Origin: JBBDMW01 sp040878005
Lineage (GTDB): Bacteria; Chloroflexota; Dehalococcoidia; Lucifugimonadales; Lucifugimonadaceae
Reading direction: 5' to 3'
NCBI GenBank assembly: GCA_040878005.1
Contig: JBBDMW010000002.1
Coordinates: 1 to 44,294 of the forward strand
DNA length: 44,294 nt
Numbering within the stretch: position 1 is the stretch's first letter; each line of letters begins with the position of its first letter. Of the stretch, positions 27,736 through 35,975 are shown piece by piece. The position numbers and the translations under genes are program-made. The notes beneath the pieces were generated by a model. It saw only the letters and a list, made by a program, of their open reading frames with translations, did no database searches and had not been told where the DNA came from.

Positions 27736-28377
27736 ATGGCAACCGCCGGGGCAACAATTAAGCTGGATGTATTCATCGACTACACCTGACCGTGGGTGCG
27801 TCAGGCTGGCATTTGGCTGGCCAGGGTCAAGGAACTGCGTGGCGATAAGCTCGAATTGAACTGGCGCAGCTTTGCATTAGAGCAGGTCAACGCTCGGGAC
27901 GAACCAGGTTGGAAGGCATGGGAACAGGGGCCTGAGTACGTCAGCAGGGGATTACTTCCCCTGCGGGGCGGGGTGGCTGCGCGCAAACAGGGCGAGGAAG
28001 CCCACTTTAATTACATGTTTGCGTTACTAGAGGCGAAGCATGTGGAGCGCGAGGACATCAGGACAAGCGAAGCAGTGATCGAAATTGCCGAGTCCGCTGG
28101 GCTGGATGTACCGCGGTTTGCTTCCGATATAGATGACCCTGCAACGCTGGACCAGGTTGTACGTGATCATGAGTCTGCGGCCGAACAGGGCATTTTTGGG
28201 ACGCCCACAATTGTTTTTGAGGATGGTTTCGCAATATTCCTGAAGATGTATACGCCGCCTGAAAATGAGACGATGTCAGCCTTCGAGCACTTCATCGGCC
28301 TGGCCCGTGGCAGAAAGTACTTCGGAGAAATGAAACGTCCACAGCCGCCGTGGCCGCGCGGCGTTTTCGATGATTAA
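27736..28377 (+). CDS. DsbA-family (thioredoxin-fold) oxidoreductase, probable selenoprotein
   Basis: The reading frame begins at ATG 27736, with GGAG at 27726-27729 six bases upstream. It encodes strand TIKLDVFIDYT and then meets TGA at codon 18 (27787-27789), followed by PWVRQAGIWLARVKE and the remaining DsbA fold to TAA 28375-28377 (213 residues if TGA is read). FrnE/DsbA-like proteins have Cys-Pro-Trp at this place, so TGA replaces the nucleophilic Cys, giving U18-P-W-V21; the resolving position is Val. The cis-Pro loop GTPTIVF is intact. A hairpin follows the TGA and a tRNA-Sec gene lies at 43996. Without recoding, translation from GTG 27796 would lose the first strand and the active site. 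Alternatives are a point nonsense mutation or a base-call error. There is no signal peptide, so it is probably a cytoplasmic thiol/selenol oxidoreductase. Confidence 0.82.
27787..27829 (+). promoter_or_regulatory. Candidate bacterial SECIS hairpin at the in-frame TGA
   Basis: The TGA is part of an outer stem TGACC (27787-27791) pairing with GGTCA (27825-27829). Stacked against it on the 3' side is an inner stem CTGGC (27806-27810) with GCCAG (27820-27824), closing a nine-base loop ATTTGGCTG. The loop starts 21 bases after the TGA, inside the range known for bacterial elements read by SelB. A 14-base one-sided bulge makes the fold less compact than E. coli fdhF. Confidence 0.5.
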
Positions 28378-28511
28378 GCTGGATGCTGAACGACTGCCCC
28401 GGGTCGATATCGCCGCGGAGTTCATATCTGAAATGACACTTGTGATGAGTCGCGCCAGTTGCCAGGTGGAACGTGCAGTGAGTTTCGGGACAATCGTCTG
28501 TGCCTTGTGAG

Positions 28512-29255
28512 ATGCCTGATGAGTCCGCAATCGAGCGCGCCCAGGATGCGTTGGGGGTCCGATTTCGTGACAGTGGCCTGTTGGCAATCGCGCTGACTCA
28601 TCGCTCGTTCCTCAATGAAAACCCCACGCTTAAGGTGGAGTCCAACGAACGCCTGGAGTTCCTTGGAGATGGCGCACTCAACTTCGTGATTGCACAACAC
28701 CTATTTGAAAGGGCAACAAGGGCGACGGAGGGCGAACTGACAGCGCGTAGGGCACAGCTTGTCCGTAGGGAGACGCTGGCACGCGTAGCTACGCGTATTG
28801 GCCTCGGCAACCATCTGGTGATGGGTCGCGGAGAGGCCGCAAGCGGTGGTGCTGAACGGTCATCCAACCTGGCGGATGGTTTCGAGGCAGTCACGGGAGC
28901 GATACTGGTTGACAAGGGATACCGTTCTGCTCGGGCTTTTGTCTTGAAGTGGCTTGCGCCGGAAGTCACCAGTGTTATGGGCGCTGCGACGCCGAAGGAC
29001 CCCAAATCCAGGCTCCAGGAATACCTACAGGCTGCCGGAACACCCGCTCCCAAATACAGGGTCGCCAATGCCGCCGGGCCGGAAGAGGACCGTTGGTTCA
29101 CCGTGGAAGTGTTTGTCAGCGGTGAAGTCGCAGGTACAGGCGAAGGACGGCGCAAACTAGATGCAGAACGAGCCGCTGCGGTGGATGCTTACCAGCAATT
29201 GAGCGATTCTGCGGCGGTTGCGGATGAGTCCAAAGTGACCCCGGAAACCATATAA
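28512..29255 (+). CDS. rnc: Ribonuclease III
   Basis: A 247-residue double-strand-specific endonuclease for rRNA and mRNA processing. The catalytic domain carries THRSFLNEN and the signature NERLEFLGDGALNFVI with the metal-binding Glu/Asp. A second acidic cluster is in NLADGFEAVTGAI. The C-terminal dsRNA-binding domain runs from DPKSRLQEYLQ to the end. I use ATG 28512; in-frame GTG 28500 would add four residues, and neither has a strong ribosome-binding site. About 130 bases without a gene separate it from the DsbA-family gene. ftsY follows, an order (rnc near ftsY) seen in many bacteria. Confidence 0.96.
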   Translation: MPDESAIERAQDALGVRFRDSGLLAIALTHRSFLNENPTLKVESNERLEFLGDGALNFVIAQHLFERATRATEGELTARRAQLVRRETLARVATRIGLGNHLVMGRGEAASGGAERSSNLADGFEAVTGAILVDKGYRSARAFVLKWLAPEVTSVMGAATPKDPKSRLQEYLQAAGTPAPKYRVANAAGPEEDRWFTVEVFVSGEVAGTGEGRRKLDAERAAAVDAYQQLSDSAAVADESKVTPETI

Positions 29256-29258
29256 CTA

Positions 29259-29274
29259 AGGGGCAAGAGCCCCT
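29259..29274 (+). other. Short hairpin between rnc and ftsY
   Basis: AGGGGC at 29259-29264 pairs with GCCCCT at 29269-29274 around AAGA. It starts four bases after the rnc stop. No T-run follows, so it may be a weak terminator or an mRNA stabilising/processing stem upstream of ftsY. Confidence 0.35.
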
Positions 29275-29314
29275 CGACAGGCTCCCGCATTATGAGTGGG
29301 AGGGGAGAATTCAA

Positions 29315-30250
29315 CTGTTCGGCCTGTTCAAGAAACGAGAAAAAACTGCGGAGATCGCAGCGGCCACTGGCGTTGCGTGGCGAAGGAAGCTGACTGGAGT
29401 ATTCCGCCGCCGCAACATAGGGCCTGAATTCTGGGAAGAACTGGAAGAAGTTCTCATAAGTTCAGATGTCGGTTTCAACACGGCCGTACAACTGGTTGAG
29501 ACCGTTCGCGATAGAACTAACGAGACGGGCGCAGGCAACAGTGAGGAAATCTTTGATGTCTTCAGGGACACGGTGGTGGAAATCCTCGGCAGGCATGCAC
29601 AGGTTGACCCACTGCCTGATGACCGGCCAGTGGTTCTGCTCGTTGTCGGAGTCAACGGCGTGGGCAAGACCACCAGCATCGCGAAGCTAGCCAAGTCGGC
29701 TAAAAATGAAGGCAGGGAGGTAATTCTCGCTGCCGCCGACACGTTCAGGGCGGGGGCCATTGAGCAGTTGAAAGCCTGGGGTGAGCGGATAGGAGTTCCA
29801 GTGGTCGCCCAGCAGGCGGGGAGTGACCCCGGAGCTGTGGCGTTCGATGCCATGAGCGCTGCACGCTCCCGGAATTCAGACCTTGTAATCATTGACACCG
29901 CGGGCCGCCTCCACACCAGCAACAACCTGATGCAGGAACTCAAAAAGGTTCGCAACATAGTGGACCGGCAGGCTGAAGGTTTTGAGCAACGCGTGCTGCT
30001 GGTCATAGACGGTACGACCGGCCAGAACGGTCTGCTGCAGGCAAAGGCCTTCATAGATGCCGTGCGTTGTGACGGTGTAATGCTCACCAAGCTGGACGGC
30101 ACGGCGCGGGGCGGGGTCGCCCTGGCGATCGCAGGTGATCTGAACCTGCCCATCTGGTTTATCGGCACGGGTGAGTCAGTCGAAGACCTGTCGGCGTTTG
30201 ACCCCGCGGGGTTTGCCGACGCCATCCTTCCAGAGCTGGCGGCAAACTAG
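29315..30250 (+). CDS. ftsY: Signal recognition particle receptor FtsY, non-canonical start codon
   Basis: The SRP receptor GTPase, about 311 residues. Coding continues well upstream of the first GTG (29573): the N-terminal helical domain reads LFGLFKKREK then WRRKLTG and WEELEEVLISSDVG, typical FtsY. The G domain has GVNGVGKTT (G1), AADTFRAGA (G2), DTAGRLH (G3) and TKLDGTARGG. There is no in-frame ATG, GTG or TTG between the rnc stop and 29573. The best starts are CTG 29315, seven bases after GGGGAG (29302-29307) and giving MFGLFKKR, or ATT 29309, five bases after GGGAGG. It partners the SRP RNA at 13885. It is short of the long acidic N-terminus of E. coli FtsY, as in many phyla. Confidence 0.94.
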   Translation: MFGLFKKREKTAEIAAATGVAWRRKLTGVFRRRNIGPEFWEELEEVLISSDVGFNTAVQLVETVRDRTNETGAGNSEEIFDVFRDTVVEILGRHAQVDPLPDDRPVVLLVVGVNGVGKTTSIAKLAKSAKNEGREVILAAADTFRAGAIEQLKAWGERIGVPVVAQQAGSDPGAVAFDAMSAARSRNSDLVIIDTAGRLHTSNNLMQELKKVRNIVDRQAEGFEQRVLLVIDGTTGQNGLLQAKAFIDAVRCDGVMLTKLDGTARGGVALAIAGDLNLPIWFIGTGESVEDLSAFDPAGFADAILPELAAN

Positions 30251-30286
30251 CAGGTTCGGCCGGAATAGAGACAGGCAGGCTTCAAC

Positions 30287-32686
30287 TTGGTGGAGACCCT
30301 AAAGTGGCTGTTCACCGCTGAGCTGTTGGGCCTGGCTGTGGCGCCGATTGTCTATGCTGCGTTTCCCAACCTGGCTGACAGGGGCTGGGGGTTTGCGAAG
30401 CCCGTGGGCCTGCTGCTGGTGGGGTTCGGCGTTTGGATTCTCAGCTATTTCGGCATCCTTCCCAACTCCCCATGGGCATGGTGGCTGGTAACTCTACTGA
30501 TTGCGGCGCCGGGGCTTGTTTTCGCGATCAGGCATGGGCCTGAACTTAGAAGATTCGTTCGAGCCAAGTGGCCCTTGCTGGTAGTTGGCGAAGCTCTGTT
30601 CATAGGTTTTTTCCTGGTCTGGGTGCTCGTGAAGTCGTACGACCCTGCGATCAGTGGCACCGAGAAGCCGATGGACTTCATGCTTCTCAACGCCTCTGCT
30701 CACGCCACGGCTGCGCCTCCGGAGGATGCATGGCTCAGCGGTCATCCGGTTGCTTATTACTACTTTGGATACTGGATGTTTGGCGGCCTGGCACAAGCGA
30801 GCGGTGTCCAAACAAGTGTTGCCTTCAACCTTTCCATAGCGTTGATCGCAGGAATGGCAGCGGCAGCCATATTCTCGCTCGTGGCCGCCCTTGTGCGTAG
30901 GGATGGCGGTTCGATGCGGTCGAGTCTCCTCGTCGGAGCCGCAGGCGCCGGTTTATTGCTTGTCGTGTCCAGCCTGGCAGGCTGGTGGGAATTGCTGGCC
31001 CATATCGGCGTTGGCAGCGATGGCTTTTACGATTGGCTCGGCATTGAAAACCTGGACCTGAGGGGAGATCCAGCGAGCTGGCGACCCGACGAATACTGGT
31101 GGTGGTGGCGGGCGTCGAGAATCATCAACACCTTTGCACCGGGCGGAGCGCAACTGGATTTCACTATCCAGGAGTTCCCGTTCTTCAGTCTGCTGCTGGG
31201 AGACCTTCATCCACATCTCATGTCCATCCCGTTTGTGCTGACCGGCCTTGGCGCTGTGCTAAACATTCACGCTTCGGCCCGCCTGTGGGGATTCGGATGG
31301 CTTCTTCGCCACAAGACTTCGGCGCTCTTGCTCGTGCTGGTCACAGGAGCTGTGGGCTTTATCAACGCATGGGATATTGCGTTCCTGGCTGCCGTGTTGC
31401 TTGGTGCGGTCACGCTGAAAGTGCACCGGGAGAGAATGGGCTCGCTTGCCGGCGCCGCGCTGAGGGCGGCGTCCCCACTGATATTGATTGGGGTAATTGG
31501 TGTAATTGCATTTTCCCCGTTTTATTTTGGAACCCTCTCAAGCCAGATCCAATGGCCGCCGATTGGCCCAGCGGCGGTGGGCACAAGGCCAATCCACCTG
31601 TTTACGGTATGGGGACTTCTACTTTTGCTGCCGGCCGCCCTCGTGGTGACCATGATCATCCGGTCGCTGCGCCCCCATGCTAATTGGCTGTGGGCGGTCC
31701 TATCAGAAGTTACCCCGCCGACTCCCAGGCCTTCCCTCTCGCCCTGGTTGCTGGCCATGGTCGCCGTCCTCTTGCCATATTTAGTGTGGACAATCGGACA
31801 CCTCGAGTTCAACGAAGGTGCGGCCACAATCGATTTGTTTACTCGCCTCTTGACTGCCGGTCCGCTGGCAGTTGCAGTGGTTGTCCTGTTGGTGACTGTG
31901 GCTCACCGGGCAAAACAAGGCGCGGCAGATGGAGTCCAGTTCGTGCTACTCATCTCGATGATGGCGGTGTACCTGATATACGGAGCCGAGCTGCTATTCG
32001 TCCATGACCTATTTGGCAACCGTATGAACACAGTCTTTAAGTTCTACTACCAGGCGTGGATCATCTTGGCTGCTGCTTCGGCATATGGACTTTTCTACTG
32101 GACCGCTCTGCATAAGGCGCTTCACGGTTGGCCGCTGGCAATTAGTAGAACCGGCGGCGTGTTGGCAACCGTACTACTCGTCGGTTCCCTGTACTATCCG
32201 GTTGCTGCCGTAGCGAGCAAGACCGATGATTTCAGTGGCCCAATGACACTGGACGGACTGGCCTACCTTGAAAGCGGCGCAAGCAGTGAACGAAGCGCAA
32301 TCAACTGGTTGAAGGAGAATGCTGAGTCGGGCGACAGGATCGTGGAGGCGGTTGACGGGAGTTACACGGATCATGGTCGAATCGCTGCGTCTACCGGGCT
32401 GCCGACCATCCTTGCGTGGCCTGGACATCAGCGACAGTGGCGGGGCGGCTCGGATCTGTTTGACGGCCGTGAGTCTGAGGTTGAGAGGTTCTATACGACG
32501 GATGACGTACAAGTGGCCGACTCGATCCTGAAACGCTACGGCGTGACTTACGTGATAGTGGGACAACGAGAACGAGCCAGGTACCCGTCACTTTTCATTG
32601 AGAAGTTCGATACCCTTGGCAGCCGTGCGTTTGAAGAAGACAGCCTGATCATCTACCGCGTGCAAGAAGGCGGCGTTGACGACTGA
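30287..32686 (+). CDS. DUF2298 (Chlor_Arch_YYY) membrane protein
   Basis: A 799-residue polytopic protein with about 14-16 membrane segments and a soluble C-terminal part (about 650-799). The family name comes from a tyrosine triplet, visible here as HPVAYYYFGYW near residue 155. It also has GDLHPHLMSIPF and GAELLFVHDLFGNRMNTVFKFYYQAW, motifs of this family of putative GT-C-like glycosyltransferases found in Chloroflexi and archaea. The start is TTG 30287, followed immediately by GTG. The end overlaps the start of the next gene, indicating one operon. It probably acts on lipid-linked sugars at the membrane; no biochemical function is established to my knowledge. Confidence 0.9.
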   Translation: MVETLKWLFTAELLGLAVAPIVYAAFPNLADRGWGFAKPVGLLLVGFGVWILSYFGILPNSPWAWWLVTLLIAAPGLVFAIRHGPELRRFVRAKWPLLVVGEALFIGFFLVWVLVKSYDPAISGTEKPMDFMLLNASAHATAAPPEDAWLSGHPVAYYYFGYWMFGGLAQASGVQTSVAFNLSIALIAGMAAAAIFSLVAALVRRDGGSMRSSLLVGAAGAGLLLVVSSLAGWWELLAHIGVGSDGFYDWLGIENLDLRGDPASWRPDEYWWWWRASRIINTFAPGGAQLDFTIQEFPFFSLLLGDLHPHLMSIPFVLTGLGAVLNIHASARLWGFGWLLRHKTSALLLVLVTGAVGFINAWDIAFLAAVLLGAVTLKVHRERMGSLAGAALRAASPLILIGVIGVIAFSPFYFGTLSSQIQWPPIGPAAVGTRPIHLFTVWGLLLLLPAALVVTMIIRSLRPHANWLWAVLSEVTPPTPRPSLSPWLLAMVAVLLPYLVWTIGHLEFNEGAATIDLFTRLLTAGPLAVAVVVLLVTVAHRAKQGAADGVQFVLLISMMAVYLIYGAELLFVHDLFGNRMNTVFKFYYQAWIILAAASAYGLFYWTALHKALHGWPLAISRTGGVLATVLLVGSLYYPVAAVASKTDDFSGPMTLDGLAYLESGASSERSAINWLKENAESGDRIVEAVDGSYTDHGRIAASTGLPTILAWPGHQRQWRGGSDLFDGRESEVERFYTTDDVQVADSILKRYGVTYVIVGQRERARYPSLFIEKFDTLGSRAFEEDSLIIYRVQEGGVDD

Positions 32687-34844
32687 ACAAAGTCCTGTGA
32701 CTGGGCCAGCCATTGGCGGCCAGTGGATAAATGGTCGCTGGGTAAGTGGCCCTGATGTGCCGTCAGCGCTGGCTGAGTCAGGCCACGAAGAGAGCCGAGA
32801 GGAACCGGCGCGCCGATTTCCAATTCCCAGCAATTGGGAGATTGGCGCGTACGCCGCACTTTTCGTTTCGGCGCTCCTCATGAGGTTGTGGGACCTCGGT
32901 ACTCGGGCTGTGCATCATGATGAGAGCCTGCACGGGTACTTTGCCTGGCAAATCTTCCAGGGCAACGGGTACGACCACAACCCGCTGACTCATGGGATGT
33001 TCCTGTTTCACACGTTGGCAGGAACGTTTTTTCTGTTTGGTGACAATGACTATACCCTGCGGCTTCCCATGGCCTTGTTTGGCGCCGGTCTCATCCTGAT
33101 ACCGTTGGCGCTCCGGCCCCGCCTGGGTCAGGTGGGAGCGCTTGCCGCAGCCCTCATGCTCACGTTTTCGCCAGCCCTGCTTTACTTCAGCCGGTTTTCC
33201 CGCAATGACATTTTTATGGCCGTCTTTACGCTGGCTCTCGTGGCGGTCATGTGGCGTTACCTTGATGAACGCAAGAACCGGTACCTGTATATAGCGGCTG
33301 CGCTGCTTGCCCTTGGATTTACCACTAAAGAAACCCAGTTCATCGTCGTTGCCATCGTAAGCGTGGCCCTCCTGGTTATGGCGCGAAGCGACATCGGCCA
33401 GTGGATATGGGGACGCCGGTCTATCAAGGATTGGGGGCCGGCAGCTCAGTTTTTGTTGGTGGTTGCTGCTCTTTCAGCACCGCTGTTTGGGCCATCCGCT
33501 GCCATCTTCCAAGACCTTCTCGGAATCACCCTCGCTGCCCCCGATGGAACGCCAGGAGTCGCTTCAGGCGCGCCGCTGGTCGGCGCTGGCCTGGTAGTTG
33601 CGGCCGTGATTTCAGTGTTTCTGGTGGTTGCAGCGATGGCTTTGGGCCTCCTTTGGCGGCCCCGCGTGTGGCTTATTGCCTGGGCCGTCTTCGCAGCCAT
33701 ATTCGTAACCATATTCACCAACTTCTATTCCAACCCTGAGGGCTTTGCGACTGGCCTGTGGCAGTCCCTGGGCTACTGGCTTGCCCAGCACGATGTAGCG
33801 AGGGGCGGGCAGCCACGCTACTACTACGCGATGACCGCCTCGGTGTACGAGTTCCTCCCACTGTTCATCGCAGTTGGCGCATCCATTTACTACACATTCC
33901 GCGGAGATGCCTTTTCTCGATTCCTGGTATTTTGGGCCGTGGCGACATTCGTCGCTTACAGCCTTGCAGGCGAGAAAATGCCGTGGCTTCTCGTCAATGT
34001 CACGCTTCCTCTGATCATCCTGGCGGCCAAGGCGATAAATGACATGGCCTTGACCATTCCATGGCGCCGGGCAATGCGCTCAGGGATATGGATGGTGGCG
34101 ATCGGCACTCCGCTGTTCCTGCTAATCCTGTGGCGACTGGCGTTCTTCGAGTTCAATGACGGCTGGTTTTCGTTCATCACTCTTTGGGCGGCGCTCGCAG
34201 CGTTGGGGGTGTTGTTCCTGGGGCTGCAGTGGCTGGCCCGGCACATTGGGTGGAAGCCAGCCCTGAGTGGGGTGGCGCTGTCCCTGGCTGTTGTCATGTT
34301 TGCATTTACAGTGCGCGCCTCATGGGTAGCCACGTACGTTCACAGCGATGTCCCGAAAGAGATGCTTGTATATGTACAGAGTTCGCCGGAACTTGCGCGG
34401 GTGGCGAAGGAAATAGAAACAGTTGCCGCATTGACGGGAGATTGGGAAGAGGTGAACGTCACCATAGACACAGTGGACAGCTTCGCCTGGCCCTGGCACT
34501 GGTATTTGCGCAACCATACGGCCATCACCTTCAAGGACTACACCCGCGAGCCTTCTTTCAACGATGAAAACTTGGTTGCGGTGATCGCTGCACGAAACCA
34601 GGCACGGGTCGAAGACGAGATGGGAGAGGATTACACCTCTGGACGCAGGATTCCGCACCGTTGGTGGTTCCCGGAAGAGTACCGCGGGCTTACGCTCGGA
34701 AAGTTCCTTGGCTCTTTTGTTGACCGTGAAGCTTGGCGCAATTCAATAGACTACTTCCTGTACCGCAAGCTTTCGAACCCCTTGGGCTCTATTGACTCCT
34801 ACGTCTACTACCGAGAAGACATACCCCTCACCCCGATGCAGTAG
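32676..34844 (+). CDS. Agl23-like (TIGR03663) membrane glycosyltransferase-type protein
   Basis: A 722-residue membrane protein. After a hydrophilic N-terminus of about 60 residues the first helix is followed by LGTRAVHHDESLHGYFAW, the acidic first loop expected of GT-C enzymes and a hallmark of the 'flippase activity-associated Agl23' family. It has about 12 further helices and a soluble C-terminal domain with GRRIPHRWWFPEEYRG. TTG 32676 lies inside the end of the upstream gene (11-base overlap), so the two are co-translated. It is probably a partner of the DUF2298 protein in making or transferring a polyprenyl-linked glycan. That is inference from family and context. Confidence 0.9.
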   Translation: MTTEQSPVTGPAIGGQWINGRWVSGPDVPSALAESGHEESREEPARRFPIPSNWEIGAYAALFVSALLMRLWDLGTRAVHHDESLHGYFAWQIFQGNGYDHNPLTHGMFLFHTLAGTFFLFGDNDYTLRLPMALFGAGLILIPLALRPRLGQVGALAAALMLTFSPALLYFSRFSRNDIFMAVFTLALVAVMWRYLDERKNRYLYIAAALLALGFTTKETQFIVVAIVSVALLVMARSDIGQWIWGRRSIKDWGPAAQFLLVVAALSAPLFGPSAAIFQDLLGITLAAPDGTPGVASGAPLVGAGLVVAAVISVFLVVAAMALGLLWRPRVWLIAWAVFAAIFVTIFTNFYSNPEGFATGLWQSLGYWLAQHDVARGGQPRYYYAMTASVYEFLPLFIAVGASIYYTFRGDAFSRFLVFWAVATFVAYSLAGEKMPWLLVNVTLPLIILAAKAINDMALTIPWRRAMRSGIWMVAIGTPLFLLILWRLAFFEFNDGWFSFITLWAALAALGVLFLGLQWLARHIGWKPALSGVALSLAVVMFAFTVRASWVATYVHSDVPKEMLVYVQSSPELARVAKEIETVAALTGDWEEVNVTIDTVDSFAWPWHWYLRNHTAITFKDYTREPSFNDENLVAVIAARNQARVEDEMGEDYTSGRRIPHRWWFPEEYRGLTLGKFLGSFVDREAWRNSIDYFLYRKLSNPLGSIDSYVYYREDIPLTPMQ

Positions 34845-34889
34845 GCAGGCCGGGAGGTCGCTTGGGGTCCAGATAAGGGCAAGGACGAT

Positions 34890-35975
34890 TTGATTGGTCA
34901 CCGCGGGTTCTGGCTGGGCGCAATTGGCAGTGCCGCGTTCCTGATCGTATTCATCCTGCTATTCGTTGACTTCGACACTATCGGTGACGTCGTTGGCTCG
35001 GCCAACTACGCCTATGTCGCTCCGGCGCTGATCTTCTACTTCCTCGCCGTCCATTTCCGGGCGGTGCGTTGGCGGTTTCTCTTGCGCCCGTTGATGGGGC
35101 GGCCGCAGCGAGCCATATACCCGGTAGTGGTGGTTGGGTATATGGCCAACAACCTGATTCCCGTGCGGATTGGCGAAGTTCTACGCTCCTATTACTTGAG
35201 CATTCGTGAGCCGGTAAGTGCGGCGGGAGCGTTTGGCACTGTAGCTGTGGAACGGGCGTCGGATGTACTGGCACTCCTGTTTTTCCTGGGCCTTGCAGCG
35301 TTTTTCCTGCCAGTAACCGGAACACTGGACGACCTGGCCGCGCAGATTCCTGGCGGGACGACCGTGTTGGTGCTCGCCGCACTGCTGCCGTTCCTCGTTG
35401 TCACGGGCACGGTTGTATTTATTACTGCGTTGTCGCCAGAGACCGTCCTTCGGTTGGTTGAGAGGCTGGCATCTCCTGTTCCAGAGAAGTTCCGGTTGAG
35501 GTTGTTGAGCCTCGTTGGGCGGCTGCTAGAAGGGCTGATAGTGGTCCGGTCACCACGGGCTTTACTATCTGTTTTCATACTCTCGCTGCCAGTGTGGACG
35601 CTTGAGGCAGCCATGTATTACACAATCTCATTTGGATTTGATTTACGCTCCAGTTTTGGAAGCACCCCGGAGTTCATCGCTGTCATCCTGGTTTTCACGG
35701 CTGCAGCGAACCTGGCTGGTGTGCTGCCTTCGAGCGCAGGGAGCTGGGGGCCTTTTGACTTCTTCGGGACGGCAGCCCTGGTGGCGCTGGGCGCTCCGTT
35801 CGACGTGGCATCAGTATTCGCCCTCACTGTGCACGTGGCGTTGTGGGTGCCTGTCACGGCACTGGGACTGGCTGTACTCGTGATCGACGGCACGTCGCTG
35901 CGAAGATTGATGAGACGGGCCCGTGAGGACAAACAGGCGTTGGTCCCTCGGCCAAGCCCCGGGAGTAACTCTTGA
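34890..35975 (+). CDS. Flippase-like (UPF0104/LPG synthase transmembrane) protein
   Basis: A 361-residue protein with about eight membrane helices, belonging to the lysylphosphatidylglycerol-synthase transmembrane-domain/YbhN family. Characteristic segments are FRAVRWRFLLRP, GYMANNLIPVRIGEVLRSYYL, AVERASDVLALL and AGVLPSSAGSWGPFDFF. Members are thought to move or modify lipid-linked substrates. The start is TTG 34890 with AAGGA close upstream. Its stop TGA overlaps the TTG of the next gene. Together with the two preceding membrane proteins it suggests a lipid-linked glycan module (inference). Confidence 0.9.
   Translation: MIGHRGFWLGAIGSAAFLIVFILLFVDFDTIGDVVGSANYAYVAPALIFYFLAVHFRAVRWRFLLRPLMGRPQRAIYPVVVVGYMANNLIPVRIGEVLRSYYLSIREPVSAAGAFGTVAVERASDVLALLFFLGLAAFFLPVTGTLDDLAAQIPGGTTVLVLAALLPFLVVTGTVVFITALSPETVLRLVERLASPVPEKFRLRLLSLVGRLLEGLIVVRSPRALLSVFILSLPVWTLEAAMYYTISFGFDLRSSFGSTPEFIAVILVFTAAANLAGVLPSSAGSWGPFDFFGTAALVALGAPFDVASVFALTVHVALWVPVTALGLAVLVIDGTSLRRLMRRAREDKQALVPRPSPGSNS

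Noticed and set aside
27736..27789. DsbA-family gene as a simple pseudogene
   Set aside because: The rest of the frame is intact with no other lesions and the stop falls exactly at the catalytic Cys. A base-call error is still possible and is listed as a test.
27796..28377. Ordinary DsbA-family gene starting at GTG 27796
   Set aside because: That start has no ribosome-binding site and would drop the first beta strand and the active-site turn, while ATG 27736 has GGAG at ideal spacing and encodes the missing strand.
29292..29346. Programmed -1 frameshift feeding ftsY from ATG 29292 through the AAAAAAC run at 29340-29346
   Set aside because: The upstream frame would replace the conserved FtsY N-terminus with MSGRGEFNCSACSRNE, which is not FtsY-like. 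The +2 frame before the A-run already encodes LFGLFKKRE.
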